From positions 1 to 63,446 of the forward strand of contig NZ_MDEE01000029.1 in the NCBI RefSeq assembly GCF_002939865.1: a stretch of 63,446 nt of DNA. Direction: 5' to 3'. A model generated the notes under the pieces. It was not told the origin of the DNA and did no database searches. It worked only from the letters and a program-made list of their open reading frames with translations. This DNA is from Xanthomonas dyei (GTDB taxonomy: Bacteria > Pseudomonadota > Gammaproteobacteria > Xanthomonadales > Xanthomonadaceae). Positions 28,295 to 37,592 of this stretch are shown in pieces (within the stretch, counting starts at the first letter, position 1; every line of letters starts with the position of its first letter). Position numbers and translations under genes: made by a program.

Positions 28295-28666
28295 ATGAGC
28301 GACTCCGTTACCTCGATTCTTTCGCAGATCCGCAGCTACCAGACTCAGATGGGCCAAGGCCAGATGGGTGCGGTGGGCGATGCGGCGCGCGGCAATCAGA
28401 TCCAGGGACTGGCTGGCGCACAGGGAACGCCGGCAACCCAGGCGCCCAGCTTCAGCGAGACCTTGCGCGGCGCCATCGGCGGCGTCAACGAGGCCCAGCA
28501 GAAATCCGGCGCGCTGGCCAAAGCATTCGAAATGGGCGACCCCAGTGCCGATCTGGCACGGGTCATGGTCGCCTCCCAGCAATCCCAGGTGGCCTTCCGC
28601 GCCACCGTGGAAGTCCGCAACCGTCTCGTCCAGGCTTATCAGGACGTCATGAACATGCCGCTGTAA
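28295..28666 (+). CDS. fliE: Hook-basal body protein FliE
   Basis: FliE joins the MS ring to the proximal rod. The 123-aa product ends with the family helix (RATVEVRNRLVQAYQDVMNM), which is diagnostic. The start at 28295 is preferred to upstream in-frame codons because the sigma-54 promoter at 28247 would start transcription after them. It opens the fliEFGHIJK unit. Confidence 0.95.
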   Translation: MSDSVTSILSQIRSYQTQMGQGQMGAVGDAARGNQIQGLAGAQGTPATQAPSFSETLRGAIGGVNEAQQKSGALAKAFEMGDPSADLARVMVASQQSQVAFRATVEVRNRLVQAYQDVMNMPL

Positions 28667-28679
28667 AGGTTGACGACAC

Positions 28680-30404
28680 ATGGCTCTCGCGATCACCAAA
28701 GAAAACATGAACCAGAACGCCGAAAAGGCGGGCCAGTGGTTCGACCGTGTCCGCAGCCTGCAGATCACCCGCAAGCTGACCATGATGGCGATGATCGCCC
28801 TGGCGGTGGGTGCCGGCCTGGCAGTGTTCTTCTGGTCGCAGAAGCCGGGCTATCAGTCGCTGTACACCGGCCTGGACGAAAAGGGCAACGCCGAGGCGGC
28901 CGACCTGCTGCGCACCGCGCAGATCCCGTTCAAGATCGACCAGGGCACCGGCGCCATCTCGGTGCCGCAGGACCGTCTGTACGACGCGCGCCTGAAGCTG
29001 GCCGGCTCCGGCCTGACCGGCAACGAGACCGGCGGCGGTTTCGAGCTGATGGAAAAGGACCCGGGCTTCGGCGTCAGCCAGTTCGTGGAAAACGCCCGCT
29101 ACCAGCACGCGCTGGAAACCGAACTCTCGCGCACCATCAGCACCCTGCGCCCGGTGCGCGAGGCGCGGGTGCATCTGGCCATTCCCAAGCCCAGCGCCTT
29201 CACCCGTCAGCGTGACGTCGCCAGCGCCTCGGTGGTGCTGGAGCTGCGCGGCGGCCAGGGCCTGGAGCGCAACCAGGTGGATGCCATCGTCAATCTGGTG
29301 GCGTCCAGCATCCCGGACATGACGCCCGAGCGGGTGACCGTGGTCGACCAGAGCGGCCGCATGCTGTCCATCGCCGACCCCAACAGCGACGCCGCCCAGC
29401 ACGCCGCGCAGTTCGAGCAGGTGCGTCGCCAGGAAAGCTCCTATAACCAGCGCATCCGCGAATTGCTGGAACCGATGACAGGGCCGGGCCGGGTCAACCC
29501 GGAAGTCAGCGTGGATATGGACTTCTCGGTGGTCGAAGAAGCCCGCGAACTCTATAACGGCGAGCCGGCCAAGCTGCGCAGCGAGCAGGTCAGCGACAGC
29601 AGCACCAGCGCCACCGGCCCGCAGGGTCCTCCGGGCGCCACCAGCAACAGCCCCGGCCAGCCGCCGGCTCCGGCGGTCGCCGGTGCGCCGGGCACCCCGG
29701 CCGCCGCAAACGGCCAGGCCGCAGCGCCGGCCGCGCCGACCGAAAGTTCCAAGAGCGCCACCCGCAATTACGAATTGGACCGAACCTTGCAACACACCCG
29801 TCAGCCGGCCGGCCGCATCAAGCGGGTGTCGGTGGCGGTGCTGCTGGACAACGTCCCGCGCCCCGGTGCCAAGGGCAAGATGGTCGAGCAGCCGCTCACC
29901 GCCGCCGAGCTCACCCGCATCGAGGGCCTGGTCAAGCAGGCGGTGGGGTTCGATGCGGCACGTGGCGACACGGTGTCGGTGATGAATGCCCCGTTTGTGC
30001 GGGAAGCGGTTGCGGGCGAGGAAGGCCCCAAGTGGTGGGAAGACCCGCGCGCGCAGAACGGTCTGCGCCTGCTGGTCGGTGCGGTGGTGGTGCTGGCGCT
30101 GCTGTTCGGCGTGGTGCGCCCCACCCTGCGTCAACTCACCGGCGTGACCGCGGTCAAGGAAAAACACCGCAAGGGCGGCAACGATGGCACTCCGCAGAAC
30201 GCCGACGTGCGGATGGTCAACGAAGACGACGACCTGATGCCCGGCCTGGAAGAAGACACCGCGCAGATCGGTCAGGAAAAGAAGATCCCGATCGCCCTGC
30301 CGGACGCCTACGAAGAGCGCATGCGTGTCGCGCGCGAAGCAGTCAAAGCCGATTCAAAACGTGTCGCACAAGTCGTGAAGGGATGGGTCGCCAGTGAAGC
30401 CTGA
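28680..30404 (+). CDS. fliF: Flagellar MS-ring protein FliF
   Basis: FliF makes the MS ring in the inner membrane. The 574-aa product has two membrane segments (MMAMIALAVGAGLAVFF near residue 40 and LLVGAVVVLALLFGVV near 465). The periplasmic ring-building domains lie between them, with a Pro/Ala-rich insert (about 310-355). Its C-terminal tail, the FliG-binding end, overlaps fliG by 11 nt, consistent with coupled synthesis of these partners. Confidence 0.97.
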   Translation: MALAITKENMNQNAEKAGQWFDRVRSLQITRKLTMMAMIALAVGAGLAVFFWSQKPGYQSLYTGLDEKGNAEAADLLRTAQIPFKIDQGTGAISVPQDRLYDARLKLAGSGLTGNETGGGFELMEKDPGFGVSQFVENARYQHALETELSRTISTLRPVREARVHLAIPKPSAFTRQRDVASASVVLELRGGQGLERNQVDAIVNLVASSIPDMTPERVTVVDQSGRMLSIADPNSDAAQHAAQFEQVRRQESSYNQRIRELLEPMTGPGRVNPEVSVDMDFSVVEEARELYNGEPAKLRSEQVSDSSTSATGPQGPPGATSNSPGQPPAPAVAGAPGTPAAANGQAAAPAAPTESSKSATRNYELDRTLQHTRQPAGRIKRVSVAVLLDNVPRPGAKGKMVEQPLTAAELTRIEGLVKQAVGFDAARGDTVSVMNAPFVREAVAGEEGPKWWEDPRAQNGLRLLVGAVVVLALLFGVVRPTLRQLTGVTAVKEKHRKGGNDGTPQNADVRMVNEDDDLMPGLEEDTAQIGQEKKIPIALPDAYEERMRVAREAVKADSKRVAQVVKGWVASEA

Positions 30405-31404
30405 AACACAACCGATGACTGGAGTGCAGCGCGCCGCGGTGCTGTTGCTGTCGCTGGGTGAAAGCGATGCAGCCGAAGTGCTCAAGCACATGGACCCCAA
30501 GGAAGTGCAGAAGATCGGCATCGCCATGGCCACCATGACCGGCATTTCGCGCGATCAGGTCGAGAAGGTGATGGACGACTTCAACGGCGAACTGGCCGGC
30601 AAGACCTCGCTGGGCGTGGGCGCCGACGACTACATCCGCAACGTGCTGATCCAGGCGCTGGGCGCCGACAAGGCCGGCGGCCTGATCGACCGCATCCTGC
30701 TGGGCCGCAACACCACCGGCCTGGATACCCTGAAGTGGATGGACCCGCGCGCGGTCGCCGACCTGGTGCGCAACGAACACCCGCAGATCATCGCCATCGT
30801 GATGGCGCATCTGGATAGCGACCAGGCCGCAGAGGCGCTGAAGCTGCTGCCCGAGCGCACCCGCGCCGATGTGCTGCTGCGCATCGCCACCCTGGACGGC
30901 ATCCCGCCCAACGCGCTGAGCGAGCTCAACGACATCATGGAGCGCCAATTTGCCGGCAATCAGAACCTGAAGTCGTCGAATGTGGGCGGCATCAAGGTGG
31001 CGGCCAACATCCTCAACTTCCTGGACACCGGCCCGGAGCAAGGCGTGCTGGGCGAGATCGGCAAGATCGACGCCGACCTGGCCAGCAAGATCCAGGACCT
31101 GATGTTCGTGTTCGACAACCTGGTGGATCTGGACGACCGCGGCCTGCAGACGCTGCTGCGCGAAGTCTCCGGCGAGCGCCTGGGCCTGGCCCTGCGCGGC
31201 GCCGACACCAAGGTGCGCGAAAAGATCACCCGCAACATGTCCCAGCGCGCTGCCGAGATCCTGATCGAAGACATGGAAGCGCGTGGCCCGGTGCGCCTGG
31301 CCGACGTGGAAGCGGCGCAGAAGGAAATCCTCACCATCGTCCGCCGCCTGGCTGACGAAGGCGCCATCAGCCTCGGCGGCGCCGGTGCGGAGGCCATGGT
31401 ATGA
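30394..31404 (+). CDS. fliG: Flagellar motor switch protein FliG
   Basis: FliG is the rotor protein that contacts the stators and couples torque. The 336-aa product shows the three FliG domains, including EHPQIIAIVMAHLDSDQAAE in the middle and a C-terminal torque helix with FDNLVDLDDRGLQTLLREVS. The GTG at 30394 gives a full N-terminus; an ATG at 30415 would give a product 7 residues shorter. It overlaps fliF by 11 nt and fliH by 4 nt. Confidence 0.97.
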   Translation: MKPETQPMTGVQRAAVLLLSLGESDAAEVLKHMDPKEVQKIGIAMATMTGISRDQVEKVMDDFNGELAGKTSLGVGADDYIRNVLIQALGADKAGGLIDRILLGRNTTGLDTLKWMDPRAVADLVRNEHPQIIAIVMAHLDSDQAAEALKLLPERTRADVLLRIATLDGIPPNALSELNDIMERQFAGNQNLKSSNVGGIKVAANILNFLDTGPEQGVLGEIGKIDADLASKIQDLMFVFDNLVDLDDRGLQTLLREVSGERLGLALRGADTKVREKITRNMSQRAAEILIEDMEARGPVRLADVEAAQKEILTIVRRLADEGAISLGGAGAEAMV

Positions 31405-32021
31405 ACGACGTGGTCACCCGCTGGCTGGCCCCCGACCTGCACATGGCCCTGGCCGCGCCGGAACCGGAGTTCGACGAACCGGCCGTGTACGAGCCGGTGC
31501 TGCGCCCGCCGACCCTGGAAGAAATCCAGGCCATCGAAGACGCCGCCCAGCAGGAAGGCTTTGCCCGCGGCCATGCCGAAGGCTTTGCCCAGGGCCAGTC
31601 CGAGGTGCGCCGTTTGACCGCGCAGATCGACGGCATCCTGGACAACTTCACCCGCCCGCTGGCGCGACTGGAAAACGAAGTGGTCGGCGCGCTCGGCGAG
31701 CTGGCCGTGCGCATCGCCGGTCAGCTGGTCGGGCGTGCCTACCAGGTCGAACCGCAACTGCTGGCCGACCTGGTCGGCGAGGCCGTGGATGCGGTCGGCG
31801 GCGCCGGCCGCGAGGTCGAAGTGCGCCTGCACCCGGACGACATCACCGCGCTGCTGCCGCATCTGGCGCCCAGCAGCACCACCCGCGTGGCCCCGGACAT
31901 GAGCCTGAGCCGCGGCGACCTGCGCGTGCACGCCGAAAGCGTACGCGTGGACGGCACCCTGGAAGCGCGCCTGCGGGCCGCGCTGGAGACAGTCATGCGC
32001 AAATCCGGAGCGGGCCTGTGA
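31401..32021 (+). CDS. fliH: Flagellar export apparatus regulator FliH
   Basis: FliH tethers and regulates the FliI ATPase at the export gate. The 206-aa product has an acidic N-terminus, the coiled region with Gly-rich heptads (GFARGHAEGFAQGQSEV) typical of FliH, and the globular C-terminal domain (EVRLHPDDITALLPHL). It overlaps fliG and fliI by 4 nt each. Confidence 0.95.
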   Translation: MNDVVTRWLAPDLHMALAAPEPEFDEPAVYEPVLRPPTLEEIQAIEDAAQQEGFARGHAEGFAQGQSEVRRLTAQIDGILDNFTRPLARLENEVVGALGELAVRIAGQLVGRAYQVEPQLLADLVGEAVDAVGGAGREVEVRLHPDDITALLPHLAPSSTTRVAPDMSLSRGDLRVHAESVRVDGTLEARLRAALETVMRKSGAGL

Positions 32022-33394
32022 GCGCCCTGTTCGGCGCCACCCCGGCCGATTGGCTGGATGCACGCAATCTGCGCCTGGCCACCCGCCTGGGCACCCTCGG
32101 CCTGGAACCAACCGCCGGCCGCACGTTGATCCGCGAAGGCATCCTGCGCCGCGCCGTCGGCCTGACCCTGGAAGCCACCGGCTGCGAAGCGCCGATGGGC
32201 GCCACCTGCAAGGTCGAAGTCGATGGCGGCTGGGTGGATGCCGAAGTGGTCGGCTTTGCCGGCGAACGTACCTATCTGATGCCCAGCGCCGAACTGCACG
32301 GCCTGCTGCCCAACGCCCGCGTGGTGCCTTCGCGGCGCCGCGGCGGCGTGGAAGTGGGCGAAGGCCTGCTCGGCCGCGTCATCGACAGCGATGGCACCCC
32401 GCTGGACGGCAAAGGCCCGATCCGCGGCGAAGGCAGCGTCAGCATGGCCGGCATGTCGATCAACCCGCTGGCGCGCGAGCCCATCACCACCTCGCTGGAT
32501 GTGGGCGTGCGCGCCATCAACGCCATGCTACCGATCGGCCGTGGTCAGCGCGTGGGCCTGTTCGCCGGCTCCGGTGTCGGTAAATCGACGCTGCTGGGCA
32601 TGATGACCCGCTTCACCTCGGCCGACGTCATCGTGGTCGGCCTGATCGGCGAACGTGGCCGCGAAGTGCGCGATTTCGTCGAAACCACCCTGGGCGAAGA
32701 AGGTCTGCGCCGCGCCGTGGTCGTGGCCGCCCCGGCCGACCGCCCGCCGCTGGCGCGCCTGCATGGCGCCTACCGCGCCACGGCGATTGCCGAATGGTTC
32801 CGCGACCAGGGCTTGAACGTGTTGTTGCTGATGGATTCGCTGACCCGCTTCGCCCAGGCGCAGCGCGAGATCGGCCTGTCGGTCGGCGAGCCGCCCACCA
32901 CCCGCGGCTACCCGCCGTCGGTGTTCGCCAAATTGCCGGCGCTGGTGGAACGTGCCGGCAACGGCGCCAAGGGTCGCGGCTCGATCACCGCCTTCTACAC
33001 CGTGCTGACCGAAGGCGACGACCCGCAGGACCCGATCGCCGACGCCGCCCGCGCCATTCTGGACGGCCATATCCTGCTCTCGCGTCGGGTTGCCGACAGC
33101 GGCCTGTACCCGGCCATCGACCTGGAATCGTCGGTCAGCCGCGTAGTGCAGGACATCGCCGACGAACCCTGGCGCCTGCGTATCCGCAAGCTCAAGCGCC
33201 TGCTCTCTGCCTACACCGCCAACCGCGACCTGATCGCCATCGGCGCCTACCAGCGCGGCAGCGACCCGGCCACCGACGAAGCATTGGCGCGCTGGCCGGA
33301 GATCGTCGAATTCCTTGGCCAGGACGTCCACAAGGCATCGCTGCTGAGCGACAGCCTGTCCGCGCTGCAGCAGCTGGTGGAACCCGAGAATTAA
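32018..33394 (+). CDS. fliI: Flagellum-specific export ATPase FliI
   Basis: FliI is the F1-like hexameric ATPase that drives or primes flagellar protein export. The 458-aa product contains the P-loop AGSGVGKS (183-190), Walker B with LLLMDSLTRFAQAQREIGL, and the signature PPTTRGYPPSVFAKLP. The GTG at 32018 overlaps the fliH stop (GTGA). An open frame reaching back to 31283 is a shadow of fliG/fliH. Confidence 0.97.
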   Translation: MSALFGATPADWLDARNLRLATRLGTLGLEPTAGRTLIREGILRRAVGLTLEATGCEAPMGATCKVEVDGGWVDAEVVGFAGERTYLMPSAELHGLLPNARVVPSRRRGGVEVGEGLLGRVIDSDGTPLDGKGPIRGEGSVSMAGMSINPLAREPITTSLDVGVRAINAMLPIGRGQRVGLFAGSGVGKSTLLGMMTRFTSADVIVVGLIGERGREVRDFVETTLGEEGLRRAVVVAAPADRPPLARLHGAYRATAIAEWFRDQGLNVLLLMDSLTRFAQAQREIGLSVGEPPTTRGYPPSVFAKLPALVERAGNGAKGRGSITAFYTVLTEGDDPQDPIADAARAILDGHILLSRRVADSGLYPAIDLESSVSRVVQDIADEPWRLRIRKLKRLLSAYTANRDLIAIGAYQRGSDPATDEALARWPEIVEFLGQDVHKASLLSDSLSALQQLVEPEN

Positions 33395-33397
33395 TCC

Positions 33398-33853
33398 ATG
33401 ATGCAGTCCAAGCGAATCGATCCCCTGCTACGGCGGGCACAGGAACAGGAAGACAGGGTCGCCCGCGATCTGGCCGAGCGCCAGCGCACCCTGGAGACCC
33501 ACCAGTCGCGCCTGGAAGAACTGCGCCGCTACGCCGAGGAATACGCCAACAGCCAGATGGCCGGCACCAGTGCGGTGGCGCTGAGCAACCGCCGCGCCTT
33601 CCTGGACCGGCTCGACAGCGCCGTGCTGCAACAGGCCCAGACCGTGGAAAGCAATATCGCCAAGGTCGAATCCGAGCGCACCCGACTGCTGCTGGCCAGC
33701 CGCGAAAAGCAGGTGCTGGAGCAACTGGCCGCCAGCTACCGCGCCCAGGAAAACAAGGTGATCGAACGTCGCGACCAGCGCGAGATGGACGATCTGGGCG
33801 CACGCCGCTCGCGCCTGGCGCGGGCCGAAGATACTCACGGAGACTCCGTATGA
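33398..33853 (+). CDS. fliJ: Flagellar export chaperone FliJ
   Basis: FliJ is the coiled-coil stalk in the FliI ring and helps chaperone recycling. The 151-aa product is almost entirely charged helix (RRAQEQEDRVARDLAERQRT and ERRDQREMDDLGARR) with no membrane segments. It lies 3 nt after fliI, and its stop overlaps the fliK start by 4 nt. Confidence 0.93.
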   Translation: MMQSKRIDPLLRRAQEQEDRVARDLAERQRTLETHQSRLEELRRYAEEYANSQMAGTSAVALSNRRAFLDRLDSAVLQQAQTVESNIAKVESERTRLLLASREKQVLEQLAASYRAQENKVIERRDQREMDDLGARRSRLARAEDTHGDSV

Positions 33854-35121
33854 ATCCCCTGTCCGCGTTTGCCGCCGGCCTTGGCGCGCTTGCCAGCACC
33901 GGCAAGAAGTCCAGCTACAGCGACCCGTCGTCCGAGCAAGACCCTGCGCAGGACCAGTTTGCGCGCATGCTCAATCCGGCCAACACGCCCAATCACGCCC
34001 CGCAGCAGGCGCCCGAGCGCGTGCCGGCCAAGCAGCCCGCGGCCAAATCCAGCCAGCCCGACAACAACGGCGCCGACGACGAGCAAGGCGATGACGCGCC
34101 GAGCGATGCGACCAAGCGCCCGCATGCCCAGGACGGCGATGCCAAGTCTGCCCAGCCCGCCAAGGAACCGGCGGCCAAGGACAGCAATGCCGCCACCGCA
34201 ACCGACAAGAGCGCAACCGCCAGCAAGGACAGCAAGGACGCCCCCACCGAGGCCGCCACGGCCACCGAGGCCGGCTGGCCGCCCGCGGGGCTGGGCGGTT
34301 TTGGCATGAACCTGCTGGCCCAGGCGGTCCCGGGCGGCGATGTGCTCGCCGCCGCTGCCGCAGCGCTGGCCACCAGTGTGGCCAATGCGGCCGGCGCCAC
34401 GCCGACCGCGACCGCACTGCCGACCGACGCCACCACAGCGACGGCTGCCGCAACCGCCACGAGCGCCCTGCCCGCCCTGGGCGCACTCGCGCCGGCTGCC
34501 GCCGCAGGCGCCAAGCCCACCTCGACCACCGCGGTGAGCGGCGACGCGCAGGCCGCTGCGTTGATGAGCATGGCGGTCAAGGCATTGGAGCCGGCCGACG
34601 ACACCGCAGCAACGGACGCGCCGGATGCCCCGGCGTTCGTGTTGCCGACCGCCGCGCCCACGCTCACCCGGCTGCAGGACCCGGCGCCGATCTTCGCCGC
34701 CTCGCCCACCCCGACCCCGGAGATGGGCAGCGACACCTTCGACGATGCCATCGGCGCCCGCCTGAGCTGGCTGGCCGACCAGAAGATCGGCCACGCGCAC
34801 ATCAAGGTCACCCCGAACGAGATGGGCCCGGTCGAGGTGCGCCTGCATCTGGACGGCGACAAGGTCAACGCCAGCTTCACCGCTGCCAACGCCGATACCC
34901 GTCAGGCCCTGGAACAGAGTCTGCCGCGGCTGCGCGAAATGCTCGGCCAAAACGGTTTCCAGCTGGGCCAGGCCGATGTCAGCCAGCAACAACAGAATCA
35001 GACCGGCAACCGCAACGGCGGTGGGCGCGATGGCAACGGCCTCACCCTGGACGACAGCCCGCCCGTCGGAATTCCGTCGGTGGTGTTACGCCAGCGTGGA
35101 TTGCTGGACGCCTACGCCTGA
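33850..35121 (+). CDS. fliK: Flagellar hook-length control protein FliK
   Basis: FliK measures hook length and flips export specificity through FlhB. The 423-aa product has a long low-complexity Ala/Thr/Pro/Lys N-terminal region (about 1-280) and the conserved Flg_hook C-terminal domain (about 295-385, with VTPNEMGPVEVRLHLDGDKV). A Gln/Asn/Gly-rich tail follows. It is the last gene of the fliE unit; a strong terminator follows. Confidence 0.94.
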   Translation: MNPLSAFAAGLGALASTGKKSSYSDPSSEQDPAQDQFARMLNPANTPNHAPQQAPERVPAKQPAAKSSQPDNNGADDEQGDDAPSDATKRPHAQDGDAKSAQPAKEPAAKDSNAATATDKSATASKDSKDAPTEAATATEAGWPPAGLGGFGMNLLAQAVPGGDVLAAAAAALATSVANAAGATPTATALPTDATTATAAATATSALPALGALAPAAAAGAKPTSTTAVSGDAQAAALMSMAVKALEPADDTAATDAPDAPAFVLPTAAPTLTRLQDPAPIFAASPTPTPEMGSDTFDDAIGARLSWLADQKIGHAHIKVTPNEMGPVEVRLHLDGDKVNASFTAANADTRQALEQSLPRLREMLGQNGFQLGQADVSQQQQNQTGNRNGGGRDGNGLTLDDSPPVGIPSVVLRQRGLLDAYA

Positions 35122-35189
35122 GCCGCCGCGCCGGGGCAGCCCGGCGCCACGCAAAAACGCAGGTCGCGCTGACGTTGCGAACACCCTTT

Positions 35190-35222
35190 CCCCCGCGCAG
35201 CGCAACGCTCGCGGGGGTTTTT
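35190..35222 (+). terminator. Rho-independent terminator after fliK
   Basis: An 8-bp GC stem (cccccgcg at 35190-35197, cgcggggg at 35210-35217) with a 12-nt loop is followed by five T. It closes the fliEFGHIJK unit just before the fliL promoter. Confidence 0.9.
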
Positions 35223-35263
35223 GCGCGCGCGTGCAGGCTGTGCCAGGAAACCGTCGCGGTTTT

Positions 35264-35277
35264 GGCATGCCAATTGC
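35264..35277 (+). promoter_or_regulatory. sigma-54 promoter of fliL
   Basis: TTGGCATGCCAATTGC has GG at 35264-35265 and GC at 35276-35277, with 10 nt between. A transcript starting near 35289 excludes the ATG at 35287 and supports the GTG at 35311 as the fliL start. Confidence 0.78.
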
Positions 35278-35310
35278 ATCCATGGGATGAGCCTTCCCCT
35301 GGAGCAGAAC

Positions 35311-35829
35311 GTGGCAGCGGCCAAGAAACCTGAAAAGACCGAAGAGAAAGAAGAAAAGAAGAAAGGCGGCAAGAAGCCTCTTCTGCTGATCGCCATCGGC
35401 GTGGTCGTGCTGGCCGCGGCCGGCGGCGGCGCGTGGTTCTTTCTCGGCCACAAGGGCGATGAAAAAGGCGGCAAGCATGACGCGCCCAAGGTGGCCGAAG
35501 TGCCCAAACCGGCGCAGTACTTCCCGATGGACCCGGCGATCGTGGTGAATCTGGCCGACCCCGGCGACGGCCCGCAGTACCTGCAGGTCGAAGTGCAGCT
35601 GGTCACCCGCGACCCCGAAGAACTCAAGCTCATCACCGAAAACGCGCCGGCCATCCGCGCACACCTGTTGATGCTGCTGTCGCAGACCAAGGCCGCCGAT
35701 GTGGCCGATCTGCCCGGCAAGCAGAAGCTGCAGAAGGCCGCGCTGACCGAAGCGCAAAAGGTCATGACCAGCGAAACCGGCAAGAAGTGCGTCGAAGAAT
35801 TGCTGTTCACCAGTTTCGTTACCCAGTAA
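35311..35829 (+). CDS. fliL: Flagellar basal-body-associated protein FliL
   Basis: FliL surrounds the stators and affects torque. The 172-aa product has a Lys/Glu-rich cytoplasmic tail, one membrane segment (LLLIAIGVVVLAAAGGGAWFF) and a periplasmic SPFH-like domain. I place the start at the GTG at 35311: it has a GGAG site 6 nt upstream and lies behind the predicted transcription start. A longer version from the ATG at 35287 would start at or before the mRNA start. Confidence 0.92.
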   Translation: MAAAKKPEKTEEKEEKKKGGKKPLLLIAIGVVVLAAAGGGAWFFLGHKGDEKGGKHDAPKVAEVPKPAQYFPMDPAIVVNLADPGDGPQYLQVEVQLVTRDPEELKLITENAPAIRAHLLMLLSQTKAADVADLPGKQKLQKAALTEAQKVMTSETGKKCVEELLFTSFVTQ

Positions 35830-35838
35830 GGCCTGCCC

Positions 35839-36852
35839 ATGAGCGTCAGTGATCTGCTTTCCCAGGACGAGATCGATGCCCTGCTGCATGGCGTGGATTC
35901 CGGAGCGGTCAATACCGAGCCGGAGCCGTTGCCAGGCGAGGCGCGGCAATACGATCTGTCCAGCCAGGACCGCATCATCCGTGGGCGCATGCCGACCCTG
36001 GAGATGGTCAACGAGCGCTTTGCACGGCTGTGGCGCATCGGCCTGTTCAACCTGATCCGGCGCTCGGCCGACCTGTCGGTGCGCGGCATCGATCTGGTCA
36101 AGTTCAACGAGTACATGCACTCGCTGTACGTGCCGACCAACCTCAACCTGATCCGCTTCAAACCGCTGCGCGGCACCGGCCTGATCGTGTTCGAACCCAC
36201 GCTGGTGTTCACCGTGGTGGATAACTTCTTCGGTGGCGATGGCCGCTTCCACACCCGGATCGAAGGCCGCGAATTCACCGCCACCGAGATGCGCGTGATC
36301 CAGCTGATGCTCAAGCAGACCTTTGCCGATCTGAAGGAAGCCTGGGCGCCGGTGATGGAGGTGGACTTCGAGTACATCAACTCCGAGATCAACCCGCACT
36401 TCGCCAACATCGTCACCCCGCGCGAGTACGTGGTGGTGTGCCGCTTCCATGTGGAGCTGGAAGGCGGCGGTGGCGAGATCCACATCACCCTGCCGTATTC
36501 GATGCTGGAACCGATCCGCGAGCTGCTCGATGCTGGTATCCAGAGCGATCGCAACGACCGCGACGACTCCTGGAACGTGATGCTGCGCGAGCAGCTCAAC
36601 ACTGCCGAGGTAACGCTGTCGAGCGTGCTGGCCAGCAAGCGCATGAGCCTGCGCCAGCTCACCGGTTTGAAGGTCGGCGACATCCTGCCGATCGATCTGC
36701 CCGCACAGGTACCGCTGTGCGTGGAAGAAATCCCCATGTTCACCGGCGAATTCGGGGTCTCCAACGGCAACAACGCCGTGAAGATCACCGCCGTCCGCCC
36801 GCCCGGCGTGCAAGCCCCGCGTGCCGTTCCATCCCAGGACCCCAGCAAATGA
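35839..36852 (+). CDS. fliM: Flagellar motor switch protein FliM
   Basis: FliM is the C-ring protein that binds phosphorylated CheY. The 337-aa product has the N-terminal CheY-binding motif (LSQDEIDALLHG), the middle CheC-like domain with GTGLIVFEP and FFGGDGR, and the C-terminal SpoA domain. Nine bases separate it from fliL, and its stop overlaps the fliN start by 4 nt. Confidence 0.97.
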   Translation: MSVSDLLSQDEIDALLHGVDSGAVNTEPEPLPGEARQYDLSSQDRIIRGRMPTLEMVNERFARLWRIGLFNLIRRSADLSVRGIDLVKFNEYMHSLYVPTNLNLIRFKPLRGTGLIVFEPTLVFTVVDNFFGGDGRFHTRIEGREFTATEMRVIQLMLKQTFADLKEAWAPVMEVDFEYINSEINPHFANIVTPREYVVVCRFHVELEGGGGEIHITLPYSMLEPIRELLDAGIQSDRNDRDDSWNVMLREQLNTAEVTLSSVLASKRMSLRQLTGLKVGDILPIDLPAQVPLCVEEIPMFTGEFGVSNGNNAVKITAVRPPGVQAPRAVPSQDPSK

Positions 36853-37187
36853 TGAACTCCGACATCCTCGACGCCGCGCCCGCCACGTTCGACAACCTGC
36901 AGGCCGAGCACGACAACAACGCCACCGACCTCAATCTGGACGTCATCCTGGACGTGCCGGTGACGCTGTCGCTGGAAGTGGGCCGCGCCCGCATCCCGAT
37001 CCGCAACCTGCTGCAGCTCAACCAGGGCTCGGTGGTGGAACTGGAACGCGGCGCCGGCGAACCGCTGGACGTGTACGTCAACGGCACCTTGATCGCGCAT
37101 GGCGAAGTGGTGGTGATCAACGACCGCTTCGGCATCCGCCTGACCGACGTGGTCAGCCCCAGCGAACGGATCCGGAGGCTGCGGTGA
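36849..37187 (+). CDS. fliN: Flagellar motor switch protein FliN
   Basis: FliN forms the base of the C ring and docks FliH/FliI. The 112-aa product has a short acidic N-terminal extension and the SpoA domain (NLDVILDVPVTLSLEVGRAR, then NDRFGIRLTDVVSPSERI). It overlaps fliM and fliO by 4 nt. Confidence 0.96.
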   Translation: MMNSDILDAAPATFDNLQAEHDNNATDLNLDVILDVPVTLSLEVGRARIPIRNLLQLNQGSVVELERGAGEPLDVYVNGTLIAHGEVVVINDRFGIRLTDVVSPSERIRRLR

Positions 37188-37591
37188 TCGGCCTGCTGGC
37201 TGCCGCCGCGCCCGTCGCGGCCAAGGCCACCCAGGTCGGCGCGCACGCGCCGTCCTCGCCCAGCCTGTTTGGCGCGGTCTTTGCATTGCTGTTGGTGCTC
37301 GCGCTGATCGTCGGCCTGGGCTGGTTGCTCAAGCGCCTGCCTGGCAGCGGTTTCCGCAACAGCGAGGGCTTGCGCGTGGTGACCAGCCTGGCGGTAGGCG
37401 CCAAGGAACGCGTGGTGGTGGTGGAGGTGAACGGCCAGCAGCTGCTGCTGGGTGTCACCGCCGGCGGCATCAGCACCTTGCACACCTTGCCCGAACCGCT
37501 GCCTCCCACGCCTGCACCCACCCTGCCCAATTTCAAGCAACTCCCCAATTTCGCCCAGCTGCTCGCTCAGAAGCTGCGCAAGGACCCGTGA
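37184..37591 (+). CDS. fliO: Flagellar biosynthesis protein FliO
   Basis: FliO helps assemble the FliP ring of the export gate. The 135-aa product has one membrane segment (FGAVFALLLVLALIVGLGWLL) followed by a cytoplasmic domain with LRVVTSLAVGAKERVVVVEV, the FliO signature. It starts with GTG overlapping the fliN stop, and fliP begins one base after it ends. Confidence 0.93.
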   Translation: MIGLLAAAAPVAAKATQVGAHAPSSPSLFGAVFALLLVLALIVGLGWLLKRLPGSGFRNSEGLRVVTSLAVGAKERVVVVEVNGQQLLLGVTAGGISTLHTLPEPLPPTPAPTLPNFKQLPNFAQLLAQKLRKDP

Positions 37592-37592
37592 C

